Below are positions 35,896 through 43,360 of a DNA stretch of 64,000 nucleotides, piece after piece. Source of the stretch: Loktanella sp. (GTDB lineage: Bacteria; Pseudomonadota; Alphaproteobacteria; Rhodobacterales; Rhodobacteraceae); assembly GCA_017390475.1 (NCBI GenBank), contig JAFPBO010000001.1, positions 1-64,000 on the forward strand, given 5' to 3'. How positions within the stretch are numbered: the stretch's first letter is position 1; each line of letters begins with the position of its first letter. Both the position numbers and the translations under genes were made by a program. Under the pieces are notes generated by a model. That model saw only the letters and a program-made list of their open reading frames with translations, did no database searches and was not told where the DNA came from.

Positions 35896-36806
35896 TGCAC
35901 AAGCTCCCCATCCTTGTACCAGGTCTGGCCGATGCGGGCGGATTCGCCTTCGGCCATGCGGATCGTCTTGACGCCCAATTCGCTGTCGGACACTTCAAAG
36001 GTGGATGTGCCGCCCGCCTGCGGGATCTCATTCATGAAATAACCCTTGGCCCCGGATCGTTGGCAGGTCAGATGGCCATGATCCTCGACCCGGTAGGGCA
36101 CATCGTCAAAGACCAATGGTTCAACCCGCGTGAACGGCGGCACCGCATAAAGCCGTTTCTCCCGCCCCGCCGACAGGATGGTCAGGTGTTGCGCCATATG
36201 CAGCTTGGGCACGTCCCAACGCGGGATCGGCGAGGGGGTCATCAGGTAGCGTCCGTTGACAAGGCTGGGATAGCTTGCGCCCTGCATCACCCGGCCGGAC
36301 CGGACGATCTGTTCGTACAGTTGCAGCCACATTCGGCCGTAATCGGCATCTGCATGCATCTGGCGCGCAATCGACATATTCGGCTGCACCGACCGCAAAG
36401 GTTCAGGGTTGGGCACTTGCAGCACCAATATCTGATCAGCGCGCAGCATTTCTTCGGGGATGCGGTGGCGCGACTGGATCAGGTCGGCCTGCAATGTGTC
36501 CATCGTCGTTGGCGCACCTGACACACGCGCCAGAAAGCTGCGGATGGATGCGGCATTCACGCTGTCGTCGGCACCCTGGTCGATCACCTTGATCCGCATC
36601 GCCGGGTTGATCAGCGTGCAAGAGATCTGCAAACCGCCGGTGCCCCAGCCGCGGGCCATTGGCACCTCGCGGCTGGCATAAGGCATCTGACAGCCCGGCA
36701 CTGCGATAGCCTTGAGCATCTTACGCCGGATTTCGCGTTTGGCAGATCCGTCAAGGAAACCATAAGACATCGGTTCCCAGTCGCGGGTCAGGGATTTCAG
36801 GCTCAT
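35892..36806 (-). CDS. phnJ: C-P lyase subunit PhnJ with degenerate cysteine motif
   Basis: 304 aa, colinear with PhnJ, the radical SAM subunit that cleaves the C-P bond. Conserved landmarks are present: FLDGSAKREIRRKMLKAIAV then PG with Gly38 (equivalent to the glycyl-radical Gly32 in E. coli), GWGTGGLQ, KVIDQGADDS, LIQSRHRIPEEM, NGRYLMTPSPIPRWD and GREKRLYAVPPFTRVE. The C-terminal cluster motif is altered. Where E. coli has C241-X2-C244-X21-C266 and C272, this protein has C248-X2-S251, no Cys at the third site, and EVSDSELG in place of VCSDTDYC. It also has a ~26-residue extension ending GQTWYKDGELVQ. The frame is continuous and overlaps phnI and phnK, so a frameshift is not the cause. Cluster binding and activity are therefore doubtful. 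Confidence 0.93.
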   Translation of the reverse strand: MSLKSLTRDWEPMSYGFLDGSAKREIRRKMLKAIAVPGCQMPYASREVPMARGWGTGGLQISCTLINPAMRIKVIDQGADDSVNAASIRSFLARVSGAPTTMDTLQADLIQSRHRIPEEMLRADQILVLQVPNPEPLRSVQPNMSIARQMHADADYGRMWLQLYEQIVRSGRVMQGASYPSLVNGRYLMTPSPIPRWDVPKLHMAQHLTILSAGREKRLYAVPPFTRVEPLVFDDVPYRVEDHGHLTCQRSGAKGYFMNEIPQAGGTSTFEVSDSELGVKTIRMAEGESARIGQTWYKDGELVQ

Positions 36807-37867
36807 TCTGCGGGCTCCGGTTGTTTGTCTTTCGCGGCACGCTTGGCCTTGGCATCGCGCATCGCATCAAGGCTGGACTGGAAGGTCACGTAATGCGGCA
36901 GTTTGAAATGGATGCAGAACCCCGAGCTTTCGACGCCTTCGGTGTGGTAAAGGAAAAACTCTTCCTCGGTTGCCGACCCTTTGGGGGCGCCTGCGGCATT
37001 CAGATCAAGCGTTGCTGCCGCGATCACCTTGACCTCGTTCCAGCCCAGCGTGGCGGCAAAGCCAAGGCCTAGTTCAGAGCCTTGCTTTGATACCACCTCG
37101 GCCTGACTGACCTTGACCCGACCGGCGCTGAACCGGGTCCCGCGCGGGTGCTGGACTACGACATCCGCCTCGGCCAGCCGCAATTCATTGACGGTCGGAT
37201 GCGCCTGCCCATAGCCGCGCTGCGCGGCATAGCCCAAGGCCAGCACACCGCCAGTTTCGGCGCGCGCAAGGCTTTGCAGGGTATGGGCGCGCTTGGCAGG
37301 AAACAGCAAAGGTTCGCGGGTGATATCAGGGATATCATTGCCGGTGGTGGCATCTGGCAGCGATTTGGCAAGCAATCCGTTTTCGGCCTGCCATGCGGCT
37401 ACCGATGGCTGGCGCGCGGGCGATGGCTGCGGTGCCGGGTCTACCGGATCAGGGTGATAGGTCTGCCCTGACAACACGTCAGTCGCCAGAATACGATGCG
37501 CGTAATCCAGTGTCGGGCCCAGCACTTGTCCACCGGGAATATCCTTGAACGCCGCTGAAATCCTGCGATGGGTGAACAGGCTGTCCTGGGTTACCGGGTC
37601 GGCCACTGTCAGGCGAGGTTGTGTCGTGCGCCACGCACGCAGCAGCAAGATCGCTTCGTATAATTCACCCCCCGTCTGGGCCAGTGCCAATGCGGCAAGG
37701 TCTTCGTCATACAGCGATGCTTCGCCCATCACACGGTCAATCAGATAGGGCATCGCGCTGCGGATTTCCGCGACGCGCTCTGGCGTGATCGCACCCATTT
37801 CCGCGCGGAACAGCCGTTGAGATTGTTCAATCGCGCGTTCACCGCCTCGGGTTGCAACATAGGCCAT
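36803..37867 (-). CDS. phnI: C-P lyase subunit PhnI
   Basis: 354 aa, the nucleosidase-like PhnI that, with PhnG, PhnH and PhnL, attaches ribose triphosphate to the phosphonate. Recognised from MAYVATRGGERAIEQSQRLF, RVMGEASLYDEDLAALALAQ, GGELYEAILLLRAWRTTQPR and the C-terminal YHTEGVESSGFCIHFKLPHY with PhnI-type His residues. The ATG shares one base with the phnH stop (TGATG). The Lys/Glu-rich C-terminal tail (AKRAAKDKQPEPAE) is typical. Nothing unusual was seen. Confidence 0.95.
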   Translation of the reverse strand: MAYVATRGGERAIEQSQRLFRAEMGAITPERVAEIRSAMPYLIDRVMGEASLYDEDLAALALAQTGGELYEAILLLRAWRTTQPRLTVADPVTQDSLFTHRRISAAFKDIPGGQVLGPTLDYAHRILATDVLSGQTYHPDPVDPAPQPSPARQPSVAAWQAENGLLAKSLPDATTGNDIPDITREPLLFPAKRAHTLQSLARAETGGVLALGYAAQRGYGQAHPTVNELRLAEADVVVQHPRGTRFSAGRVKVSQAEVVSKQGSELGLGFAATLGWNEVKVIAAATLDLNAAGAPKGSATEEEFFLYHTEGVESSGFCIHFKLPHYVTFQSSLDAMRDAKAKRAAKDKQPEPAE

Positions 37868-38403
37868 CAGAGCACCTCTATCTGTGTCGATCTCGGCAGG
37901 CCCAGAACGCGGGACCCGTCTATCAGAAAAATCTCGAACCCCATCGGATAGCGCATGATCCGCGCGCGTTCGGCCCAGAACCCGTCAGGCAGACCGCCGA
38001 TTGAGAGATCGACCGCACCGTCGATACCCGGGCCGGTCAGGCGCAAAGCTGTGCCGACGGACAGGTCGGCGTTGATCACAAGGGTCGCACCATCCTCGGG
38101 GTAAAGGTCAGACCCGCAGCGCAAGTCCCGCAGCAGATCGGCCTGGGCGAGGTCTCTGGCAAAGACATGATCAGCCGCATCCATATCGACAAGCGCAGCA
38201 CCTGCGCGGGCGGCAAATGCGGCCAGTGCGGGATCGGTGCAATGCACCGCAGATTCCCGGTCGATCAGTGCCGTGATGATCTGGGCCTGTCCGGTGCCCG
38301 GCAAATGACCGATCAGACCGGGACGCGACAGCGCCCACATCAGGGCAGCATAGGTTGCATTGGTTTCGGCTTCGAAATCAGACGGGGTCGGAGGAGCGGT
38401 CAT
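37867..38403 (-). CDS. phnH: C-P lyase subunit PhnH
   Basis: 178 aa from ATG 38403 (MTAPPTPSDFEAETNATYAA), which shares a base with the phnG stop; an upstream frame is inside phnG. PhnH features are SRPGLIGHLPG near the N-terminus, LIDRESAVHC, LRDLRCGSDLYPEDGATLVI, and RLTGPGIDGAVDLSIGGLPD (the GPGI loop), ending in FEIFLIDGSRVLGLPRSTQI. It is a non-catalytic dimeric component of the PhnGHIJ core. Length and order are normal. Confidence 0.94.
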   Translation of the reverse strand: MTAPPTPSDFEAETNATYAALMWALSRPGLIGHLPGTGQAQIITALIDRESAVHCTDPALAAFAARAGAALVDMDAADHVFARDLAQADLLRDLRCGSDLYPEDGATLVINADLSVGTALRLTGPGIDGAVDLSIGGLPDGFWAERARIMRYPMGFEIFLIDGSRVLGLPRSTQIEVL

Positions 38404-38846
38404 CAGAATGTCTCCATGTCCACGCGGGTCGCCTCGACCCGGCATAAAGTGTCATGATCGGCCTGCGCCTGTGCGCGCGCTTCTGCGTCCAGAAACCGGA
38501 CGCAGGCGTCAGCGGCCACGCCAAGTGCGGCGGCAAGATCGACCAGCGCCATGGCCATCGCAGCCTCCAGATCGCGCCCGCGCCGCATGCCATAGCCAAG
38601 CTGGTTGCCCGCCGTGATGCGCGCCTCGCTCATCAGGATTTCGCCAAGATGGAAATGTGTGCCCTGCGCTGTGTCGCGCATCGGCAGCATGACCAGACCG
38701 GTGCGGTTTTCCAATACTTTGATCTCCGGCAATTGCGCGATCAGCGGTTCGGCAAACGCCTTGAGCCGTTCGGTATCGGCCCGGGCCAGCACGGCCAGCA
38801 TCGCATCATGCGCCCAGCCGGGCAGGTCTTGCGGGGTTTGCGTCAT
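38403..38846 (-). CDS. phnG: C-P lyase subunit PhnG
   Basis: 147 aa. Recognised by WAHDAMLAVLARADTERLKA, VMLPMRDTAQGTHFHLGEIL and ARITAGNQLGYGMRRGRDLE, the standard PhnG segments (fold shared with PhnI partners). It is the first structural gene after phnF; its ATG overlaps the phnF stop (ATGA). Core component of the C-P lyase complex. No abnormality was seen. Confidence 0.94.
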   Translation of the reverse strand: MTQTPQDLPGWAHDAMLAVLARADTERLKAFAEPLIAQLPEIKVLENRTGLVMLPMRDTAQGTHFHLGEILMSEARITAGNQLGYGMRRGRDLEAAMAMALVDLAAALGVAADACVRFLDAEARAQAQADHDTLCRVEATRVDMETF

Positions 38847-39565
38847 GGCGCGTCCTCATTGGTGGAGATGTTGAATTTGACGCGGGCGGCGGACCAGATC
38901 ACTTCGCTATAGGACAGCGGCGTGCCATCCATATCCTTGTCTACCGCACGCACGACGATCACCGGCATATCGGGGTGCTGATGTAGCTGTCGCGCCTCGT
39001 TCACCCGTGCGGGGCGGGCATACATCCTGGTGCTGTCACGCAGGTAGTCGGTAATGCCATAGGATGCATAGACCGCCGTGATGGACCCCAGCGATTGCCG
39101 CCGTTCGGGAAAATCAGGAAACCGCGTGGCATCATGATAAATCGTGCCAAGCGAGACCGGCACATCATTTGCAAAGGACAACCGCTGCGAGGCGATGACC
39201 AGCGCGCCGACGTCAAGACCAAGCCGTTTTGCCACCCGTTCGGTCGCGGGAATCCGCTCCACGTCAAGAGTCCGGCCGGTGACGGTGACGCCCTGCGGGG
39301 TCAGGTTTCGCCGCAAACGTGTGCGTGAACCAATGGTATAATCCAGCATCGGGCGCGGGTGTACGAAAGTACCGCGGCCTTGTTCGACGCTTAGATAGCC
39401 TTCCTTGGCCAGCTCAGCCACTGCGCGGCGGATCGAATGGCGCCCGGCGCCGTAAAGGCCCGCCAATTCAGGTTCTGTCGGCAGCTTTGCGCCGGGCTCT
39501 AGAACGCCGTCCATGATGTCCTGCTCGATTGCTGCGCGAATGTCGCGCCAACGGTCTCTGATCAT
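38843..39565 (-). CDS. phnF: GntR-family phosphonate repressor PhnF
   Basis: 240 aa. Residues ~5-75 are a GntR winged helix (DIRAAIEQDIMDGVLEPGAK, AGRHSIRRAVAELAKEGYLS, QGRGTFVHPRP). Residues ~90-238 are a UTRA (chorismate-lyase-like) effector domain, the HutC/PhnF architecture. It heads the phnFGHIJKLM operon. The palindrome ATTCATTCGGATGAAT five bases upstream of its ATG and the same one before phnC suggest autoregulation and control of both operons. The effector is unknown; phosphate or a phosphonate metabolite is inference. Confidence 0.95.
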   Translation of the reverse strand: MIRDRWRDIRAAIEQDIMDGVLEPGAKLPTEPELAGLYGAGRHSIRRAVAELAKEGYLSVEQGRGTFVHPRPMLDYTIGSRTRLRRNLTPQGVTVTGRTLDVERIPATERVAKRLGLDVGALVIASQRLSFANDVPVSLGTIYHDATRFPDFPERRQSLGSITAVYASYGITDYLRDSTRMYARPARVNEARQLHQHPDMPVIVVRAVDKDMDGTPLSYSEVIWSAARVKFNISTNEDAP

Positions 39566-39570
39566 TTTTT

Positions 39571-39586
39571 ATTCATCCGAATGAAT
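39571..39586 (-). promoter_or_regulatory. PhnF operator upstream of phnF
   Basis: ATTCATTCGGATGAAT on the minus strand, five bases before the phnF ATG, identical over all 16 bases to the site at 33135-33150. The intervening AAAAA and embedded GGAT form the only ribosome-binding region, so repressor binding and translation signals overlap. Confidence 0.75.
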
Positions 39587-39613
39587 TATTGAGTATATGC
39601 ACCATGTGACAAC

Positions 39614-39649
39614 CATGTGTCAGAGGGAAGGGTCTGACACATGTTTTTT
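39614..39649 (+). terminator. Intrinsic-terminator-like hairpin on the plus strand, no plus-strand gene upstream
   Basis: Perfect 11-bp stem CATGTGTCAGA / TCTGACACATG, loop GGGAAGGG, followed directly by TTTTTT. This is a strong rho-independent terminator for plus-strand transcription, but both flanking genes (phnF and the PRC protein) are on the minus strand. On the minus strand there is no T run. Confidence 0.7.
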
Positions 39650-39722
39650 GTGAAAATCGTGATTGCCGATTTGATGATGAGGTTGTTGCCGGGTGGCAGG
39701 ATGTGATCCCGGTCACAGATGC

Positions 39723-39752
39723 AAAAAGGGGGCCACCTTGCAGCGGCCCCCC
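39723..39752 (-). terminator. Rho-independent terminator of the PRC-barrel gene
   Basis: Minus-strand reading: stem GGGGGCC / GGCCCCC (seven base pairs, one extra G on one side), ten-base loop, then TTTTT. It lies 31 bases after the PRC gene stop, the normal place for its terminator. Confidence 0.85.
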
Positions 39753-39782
39753 ATACAGGAAAGAAACGAAAGAACTAGTTTA

Positions 39783-40385
39783 TTAGTTATTCGTTGTTGT
39801 GTCTTCAGGAGCGGTGTCCATGTCCATGGTAGCGTCATCCATCGGATCTGCTGCCGGTGCGTCAGTCATCGGGGCGTCGGTCGCCGGTGCATCTGGCGCA
39901 TCCGAGGTGCCCATGTCATCAACGATCATCGAAGATAGTGGCGTCTCTGCTGGCAGTGGCTCAATGTCGCCAGCTTCATATTCCGGCAGTGCCTCCAACT
40001 CTTCGCGAGTCAGCGTCACTGAAATGGCCCGGTCTTCGGGGTTGTAGTTCAGGTCGCTGAGCGGCAGGGCAACATCGTAACGCCCGATGCCCAGGAAACC
40101 ACCGATACCCACGACAGCTTCGGCCTCGCCGGCACCCTGAATCACGTCACGGATGCTGCCGATTGAATCGCCGTTGGCGTCAATCACATCAGTGCCTGTC
40201 AGGTCACCAACGGTCATTTCCTCAAGGCTCTGTGGCGCCATGACCTCGGCGTCCATCATGCCATCGGTTGCCATAGGCGCGGTATCGTCCATCGGTGCCG
40301 CCGTTCCGTCGGCAGTCTGCGCGACAGCGGACGTGGCCAGCAAAACACTAAGGGCGGTTGTTGTCAGGAATGTCTTGGTTGTCAT
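39783..40385 (-). CDS. Secreted PRC-barrel domain protein with acidic tail
   Basis: 200 aa from ATG 40385, preceded by GAGGTG; a longer frame upstream is rejected. The signal peptide TTKTFLTTTALSVLLATSAV ends AQ. A low-complexity Asp/Met/Ala region (25-60) is followed by a PRC-barrel (~62-125) with VGDLTGTDVIDANGDSIGS and DVALPLSDLNYNPED. The C-terminal ~50 residues are Asp/Ala/Pro/Met repeats (PATDAPMTDAPAADPMDDA) ending in Thr/Asn. PRC-barrel proteins of this type are common, abundant periplasmic proteins of alphaproteobacteria with unknown role. It stands as a single gene with its own terminator. Confidence 0.88.
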   Translation of the reverse strand: MTTKTFLTTTALSVLLATSAVAQTADGTAAPMDDTAPMATDGMMDAEVMAPQSLEEMTVGDLTGTDVIDANGDSIGSIRDVIQGAGEAEAVVGIGGFLGIGRYDVALPLSDLNYNPEDRAISVTLTREELEALPEYEAGDIEPLPAETPLSSMIVDDMGTSDAPDAPATDAPMTDAPAADPMDDATMDMDTAPEDTTTNN

Positions 40386-40783
40386 AGTATCACCTCTTTG
40401 TTGCGGGTTGTGCCATATCAACCGGGCAGCGCAGGATCGGTTCCTGCTTGGCGGGTGATTTAGCGCGATGTGAAAATGGTTGCTCATATGACAAGAACTG
40501 GCCGGAACATGTTCTCTGGAAACCTCCTGAAGTGGAAGTTAACTAACTAAAATATAATAGAATTAGCAAATTGTGCTGCCGTTGGCCGCTGCGATTTTTT
40601 GCGGTGGTCAGGGTGCCGACCGACCGCTTATAGCGGCAGCAAATCGCCGATGGCGCGCTGTGGTTTGAGCTGATTTGTGCGCATTCGCAGGCGCTGCGTA
40701 GAAACCGATGACCTGTCAGAAGGTGCAAAACTCTGCGATTTTCAAATGAAGGTAGGCTTGGTTCCACGTGTGATCCGGTCTGG
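40386..40783. other. Intergenic region upstream of the PRC gene
   Basis: 398 bases between the PRC-barrel start and the end of a LysR gene, both minus-strand. It holds the PRC promoter somewhere near an AT-rich stretch (40530-40570). No gene, clear repeat or RNA structure was recognised; a 74-residue frame here lacks coding character. Confidence 0.6.
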
Positions 40784-41677
40784 TCATGGCGCCGCTTTGA
40801 TCAATTGCGTCATCCAGTCGACAAAGATGCGGCAAGCCTCACGGTCCCGGCTTCGGGCGGGAACGACCAGATAAAATGCTTCTTTCGGGAAATACTCGCC
40901 GTCCGGCAAGGCGATCAGGCGCCCTTCACGTACCAGATCGCCGGTGTTGGACTGCCAGCCCAGCATAACACCCTGTTGCGACAAGGCCGCCTGTGTTGCC
41001 TGAACGTAGTTCGAAAAACTGCGCCCACGCGACCTGTTTTCGGGTAAGCCAAGGCGCTCAAAATAATCTTTCCACGACAACCATGTCGGGTCCGTCTTGA
41101 CCACGTGTAGCAGCGTCGCGTCCTGAAGATCGGCCAATGTGCGTGGCGGATCTGCAAGGGACGGGCTGAAAACCGGGACAAGCCTTTCTTCAAACAGCTT
41201 GATCACATCGCCATCTTCCCAGCTGCCAAGGCCATAGCGGATGACCAGATCTACCCCCTGCGTGACGTTGGGGCTGTCGATCGTCGTCAGCACGTTGACT
41301 GCAATCTGGGGGTGTTCTGCGTAAAACCCCGCCAGAAGCGGCATCAACCAATAAGTCGCCGTTCCCACCGTACAACTGATTGTGACAGAGCTTTCATCGC
41401 TGCCCTGCTCGATCTGCGCCCGCTCTATCGCCTCTGCAATACGGCTCAGCCCCTGTGACACGCCTGATTTCATGATCTCACCGGCCCGTGTCAGGGCGAC
41501 CGGTCGGGTGCTCCGGTCAAACAGCGTCACGCCAACATGCTGTTCGAGCGATTTGATAGCCTGACTGACGGCGGGCTGGGTGACATTCAGCACGCGGGCA
41601 GCCGCTTGCGTGCTACCAGATCGGTTCACCGCATCGAAAACTGTCAAAAGCCTGAGAGGCGGGAGAGTGGCAGGCAT
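40784..41677 (-). CDS. LysR-family (GcvA-like) transcriptional regulator
   Basis: 297 aa. The helix-turn-helix is GSTQAAARVLNVTQPAVSQAI (residues ~20-40), followed by the GcvA-like LFDRSTRPVALTRAGEIM. The effector domain (~95-290) includes VTISCTVGTATYWLMPLLAG, the GcvA-type DLVIRYGLGSWEDGD and GVMLGWQSNTGDLVREGRLI. It is divergent from the hydroxylase gene with 132 bases between, so it probably regulates it. TATAACCTTGGTATTA, a possible operator with short dyad symmetry, sits at 41681-41696 just upstream of its ATG; that is weak evidence. Confidence 0.92.
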   Translation of the reverse strand: MPATLPPLRLLTVFDAVNRSGSTQAAARVLNVTQPAVSQAIKSLEQHVGVTLFDRSTRPVALTRAGEIMKSGVSQGLSRIAEAIERAQIEQGSDESSVTISCTVGTATYWLMPLLAGFYAEHPQIAVNVLTTIDSPNVTQGVDLVIRYGLGSWEDGDVIKLFEERLVPVFSPSLADPPRTLADLQDATLLHVVKTDPTWLSWKDYFERLGLPENRSRGRSFSNYVQATQAALSQQGVMLGWQSNTGDLVREGRLIALPDGEYFPKEAFYLVVPARSRDREACRIFVDWMTQLIKAAP

Positions 41678-41809
41678 TTGTATAACCTTGGTATTATTCT
41701 ATGCGTAGATTTTACAGTGTTCACAACGCATGGGTGACAGGATAGCCTTACATTTATGGTGTTTATAGTAGGAACATCACAGAGACAGCATAAGCTTGGA
41801 CCGCCCTTC

Positions 41810-42949
41810 ATGGATACGCATTTCATACCGCAGCAGGCAGTTGTTTTGCTGGAGAACGGTCTGCAACTGCCGCTTGGCACAGATGGTCGCGCCTATTTCA
41901 ACTATTACTGGCTGCGCGATAACTGCCCGTCCTCGTTCGACAGCGCGACGCGCGAACGTAGTTTCGACATATTCCACCTTGAACAGCCGCCGCGCGCGGC
42001 CTCGGCTGATATCGTTGGGGATACCCTGATAATTTCATGGGCCGATGAAACGCATGTGTCGCGCTATCCTTTGTCCATGCTGGCGGCCAATACCGGGGGC
42101 CAACAGCGCGCTGATCCTGCGGACCTGCCGCGCAAGGCCTGGTTCAGCGATCATTATCCGCAGATCCAGCGGTTTTCCCAACCCGATCTGATGCAGGATA
42201 GATCCTTGGTTGCGCAATGGATCAAGGCGATGATTGTCGATGGTTTGACGATTGTCACAGATATGCCCGACAGTGATCAGGGCTTGACGGATACCGTCAG
42301 GCTGATGGGCCATGTGAGGCCGACCTTCTTTGGCGAATACTTCGACGTGAAAACCCATATCAACCCGACCAATACGGCCTATACCGCCAAGGCGCTGGAA
42401 CTGCATACCGATACCCCAGCAGAGGAATATGCCCCCGGGATCCAGTTTCTGCACTGCCGCGCCAATACGGTTCAGGGCGGGCTGAGCATCTATTCCGATG
42501 GGGTGGCTGTGGCCAATGCGTTCCGCACCGCTGATCCAGAGGGGTTTCGCCTGCTTAGCGAAATCGACATCCCGTTTTATTGCGAACATGACGATTATGA
42601 CATGCGGTCCCGGCAGCGGGTCATTGAACTGGACCAACATGGCGAGGTGTCGGGGCTGACCATCAGCCAGCATATGGCAGATGTTTTCGATTTGCCGCAG
42701 GATGTTCTCGACAGTTACTATCCCGCCTTCTGCCGCTTTGGCAGGATGTTGCAGGATGATCGCTTCTTGATGCGGTTCATGATGAAGGCCGGTGAATGCA
42801 TGGTGTTCGACAATCACCGGGTCGTGCATGGGCGGCTTGCCTATTCCGCGACCACCGGCGACCGCTATCTGCGGGGCTGCTATGCTGATCGCGCGGAAAT
42901 GCGATCAACCTATCGCGCGCTCGTTTCAGAAGGGCGGTTCAGGGCATGA
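41810..42949 (+). CDS. Gamma-butyrobetaine-hydroxylase-like Fe(II)/2-oxoglutarate dioxygenase
   Basis: 379 aa. The N-terminal domain (~1-95; YFNYYWLRDNCPSSFDS is the WLRDNC signature) resembles the zinc domain of gamma-butyrobetaine hydroxylase. The C-terminal double-stranded beta-helix is TauD-like, with the Fe ligands H and D in ELHTDTPAEEYAPGIQFLHC and the distal His in DNHRVVHGRLAYS, plus the 2-oxoglutarate Arg in GDRYLRGCYADR. Family activity is hydroxylation of gamma-butyrobetaine to carnitine; a related trimethylammonium substrate is possible. ATG 41810 gives the usual length; ATG 41756 would add 18 residues. It is followed by a broken class II aldolase that overlaps its stop. Confidence 0.88.
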   Translation: MDTHFIPQQAVVLLENGLQLPLGTDGRAYFNYYWLRDNCPSSFDSATRERSFDIFHLEQPPRAASADIVGDTLIISWADETHVSRYPLSMLAANTGGQQRADPADLPRKAWFSDHYPQIQRFSQPDLMQDRSLVAQWIKAMIVDGLTIVTDMPDSDQGLTDTVRLMGHVRPTFFGEYFDVKTHINPTNTAYTAKALELHTDTPAEEYAPGIQFLHCRANTVQGGLSIYSDGVAVANAFRTADPEGFRLLSEIDIPFYCEHDDYDMRSRQRVIELDQHGEVSGLTISQHMADVFDLPQDVLDSYYPAFCRFGRMLQDDRFLMRFMMKAGECMVFDNHRVVHGRLAYSATTGDRYLRGCYADRAEMRSTYRALVSEGRFRA

Positions 42950-43285
42950 CCTTGGCACCGCAGGACCTGACCCAATTTCGCCAGGACCTCGCCGCGGCGT
43001 TCCGCATCTGCCACCGCTTTGGGTGGAGCGAATCCATGGGCAACCACGGTGTTTCTATCGCGGGCCAAAACCGTGGCGGACGCATTTGAAGACCTGTATT
43101 TCTTTGAAAAAGCCGCTCAGACGATGATCCTGGCGCTTTCCACCGGCAAGCCACTTGCTGTCCTTTCCGACAATGTGGCCAAGGCGACTGCCGATGGCTG
43201 GGGGCCCTATCGCGGCATGGCAATGCGCCATTTCGCCTATCTGAAGGCAGAGCTGGAACGTGACGACCCGGGTTTCAAAAACTGA
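42946..43285 (+). pseudogene. Class II aldolase/adducin gene with internal deletion and frameshift
   Basis: The ATG overlaps the hydroxylase stop (ATGA). The first ~32 residues (MTLAPQDLTQFRQDLAAAFR then ICHRFGWSESMGNH) are the N-terminus of a class II aldolase. Instead of the expected ~110-residue core, the sequence goes directly to NHGVSIAGQ and, after one extra A in an AAAA run (43067-43070), to TVADAFEDLYFFEKAAQ and the normal C-terminus ending DDPGFKN. The middle, with the zinc-binding HxH site, is gone. The join falls on an NH dipeptide shared by both parts, suggesting deletion between short repeats. The original gene probably acted with the hydroxylase. Confidence 0.85.
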
Positions 43286-43360
43286 GATTGGTCTGGCTTT
43301 GCACAGTTCACCGGGCTAATCCGATGGTATCTTTGGAACAGTTGGATCAGGCATCCTTTG

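Noticed and set aside
40543-40767. 74-residue minus-strand frame upstream of the PRC gene
   Set aside because: No homology signal or start context; part of an AT-rich promoter region.
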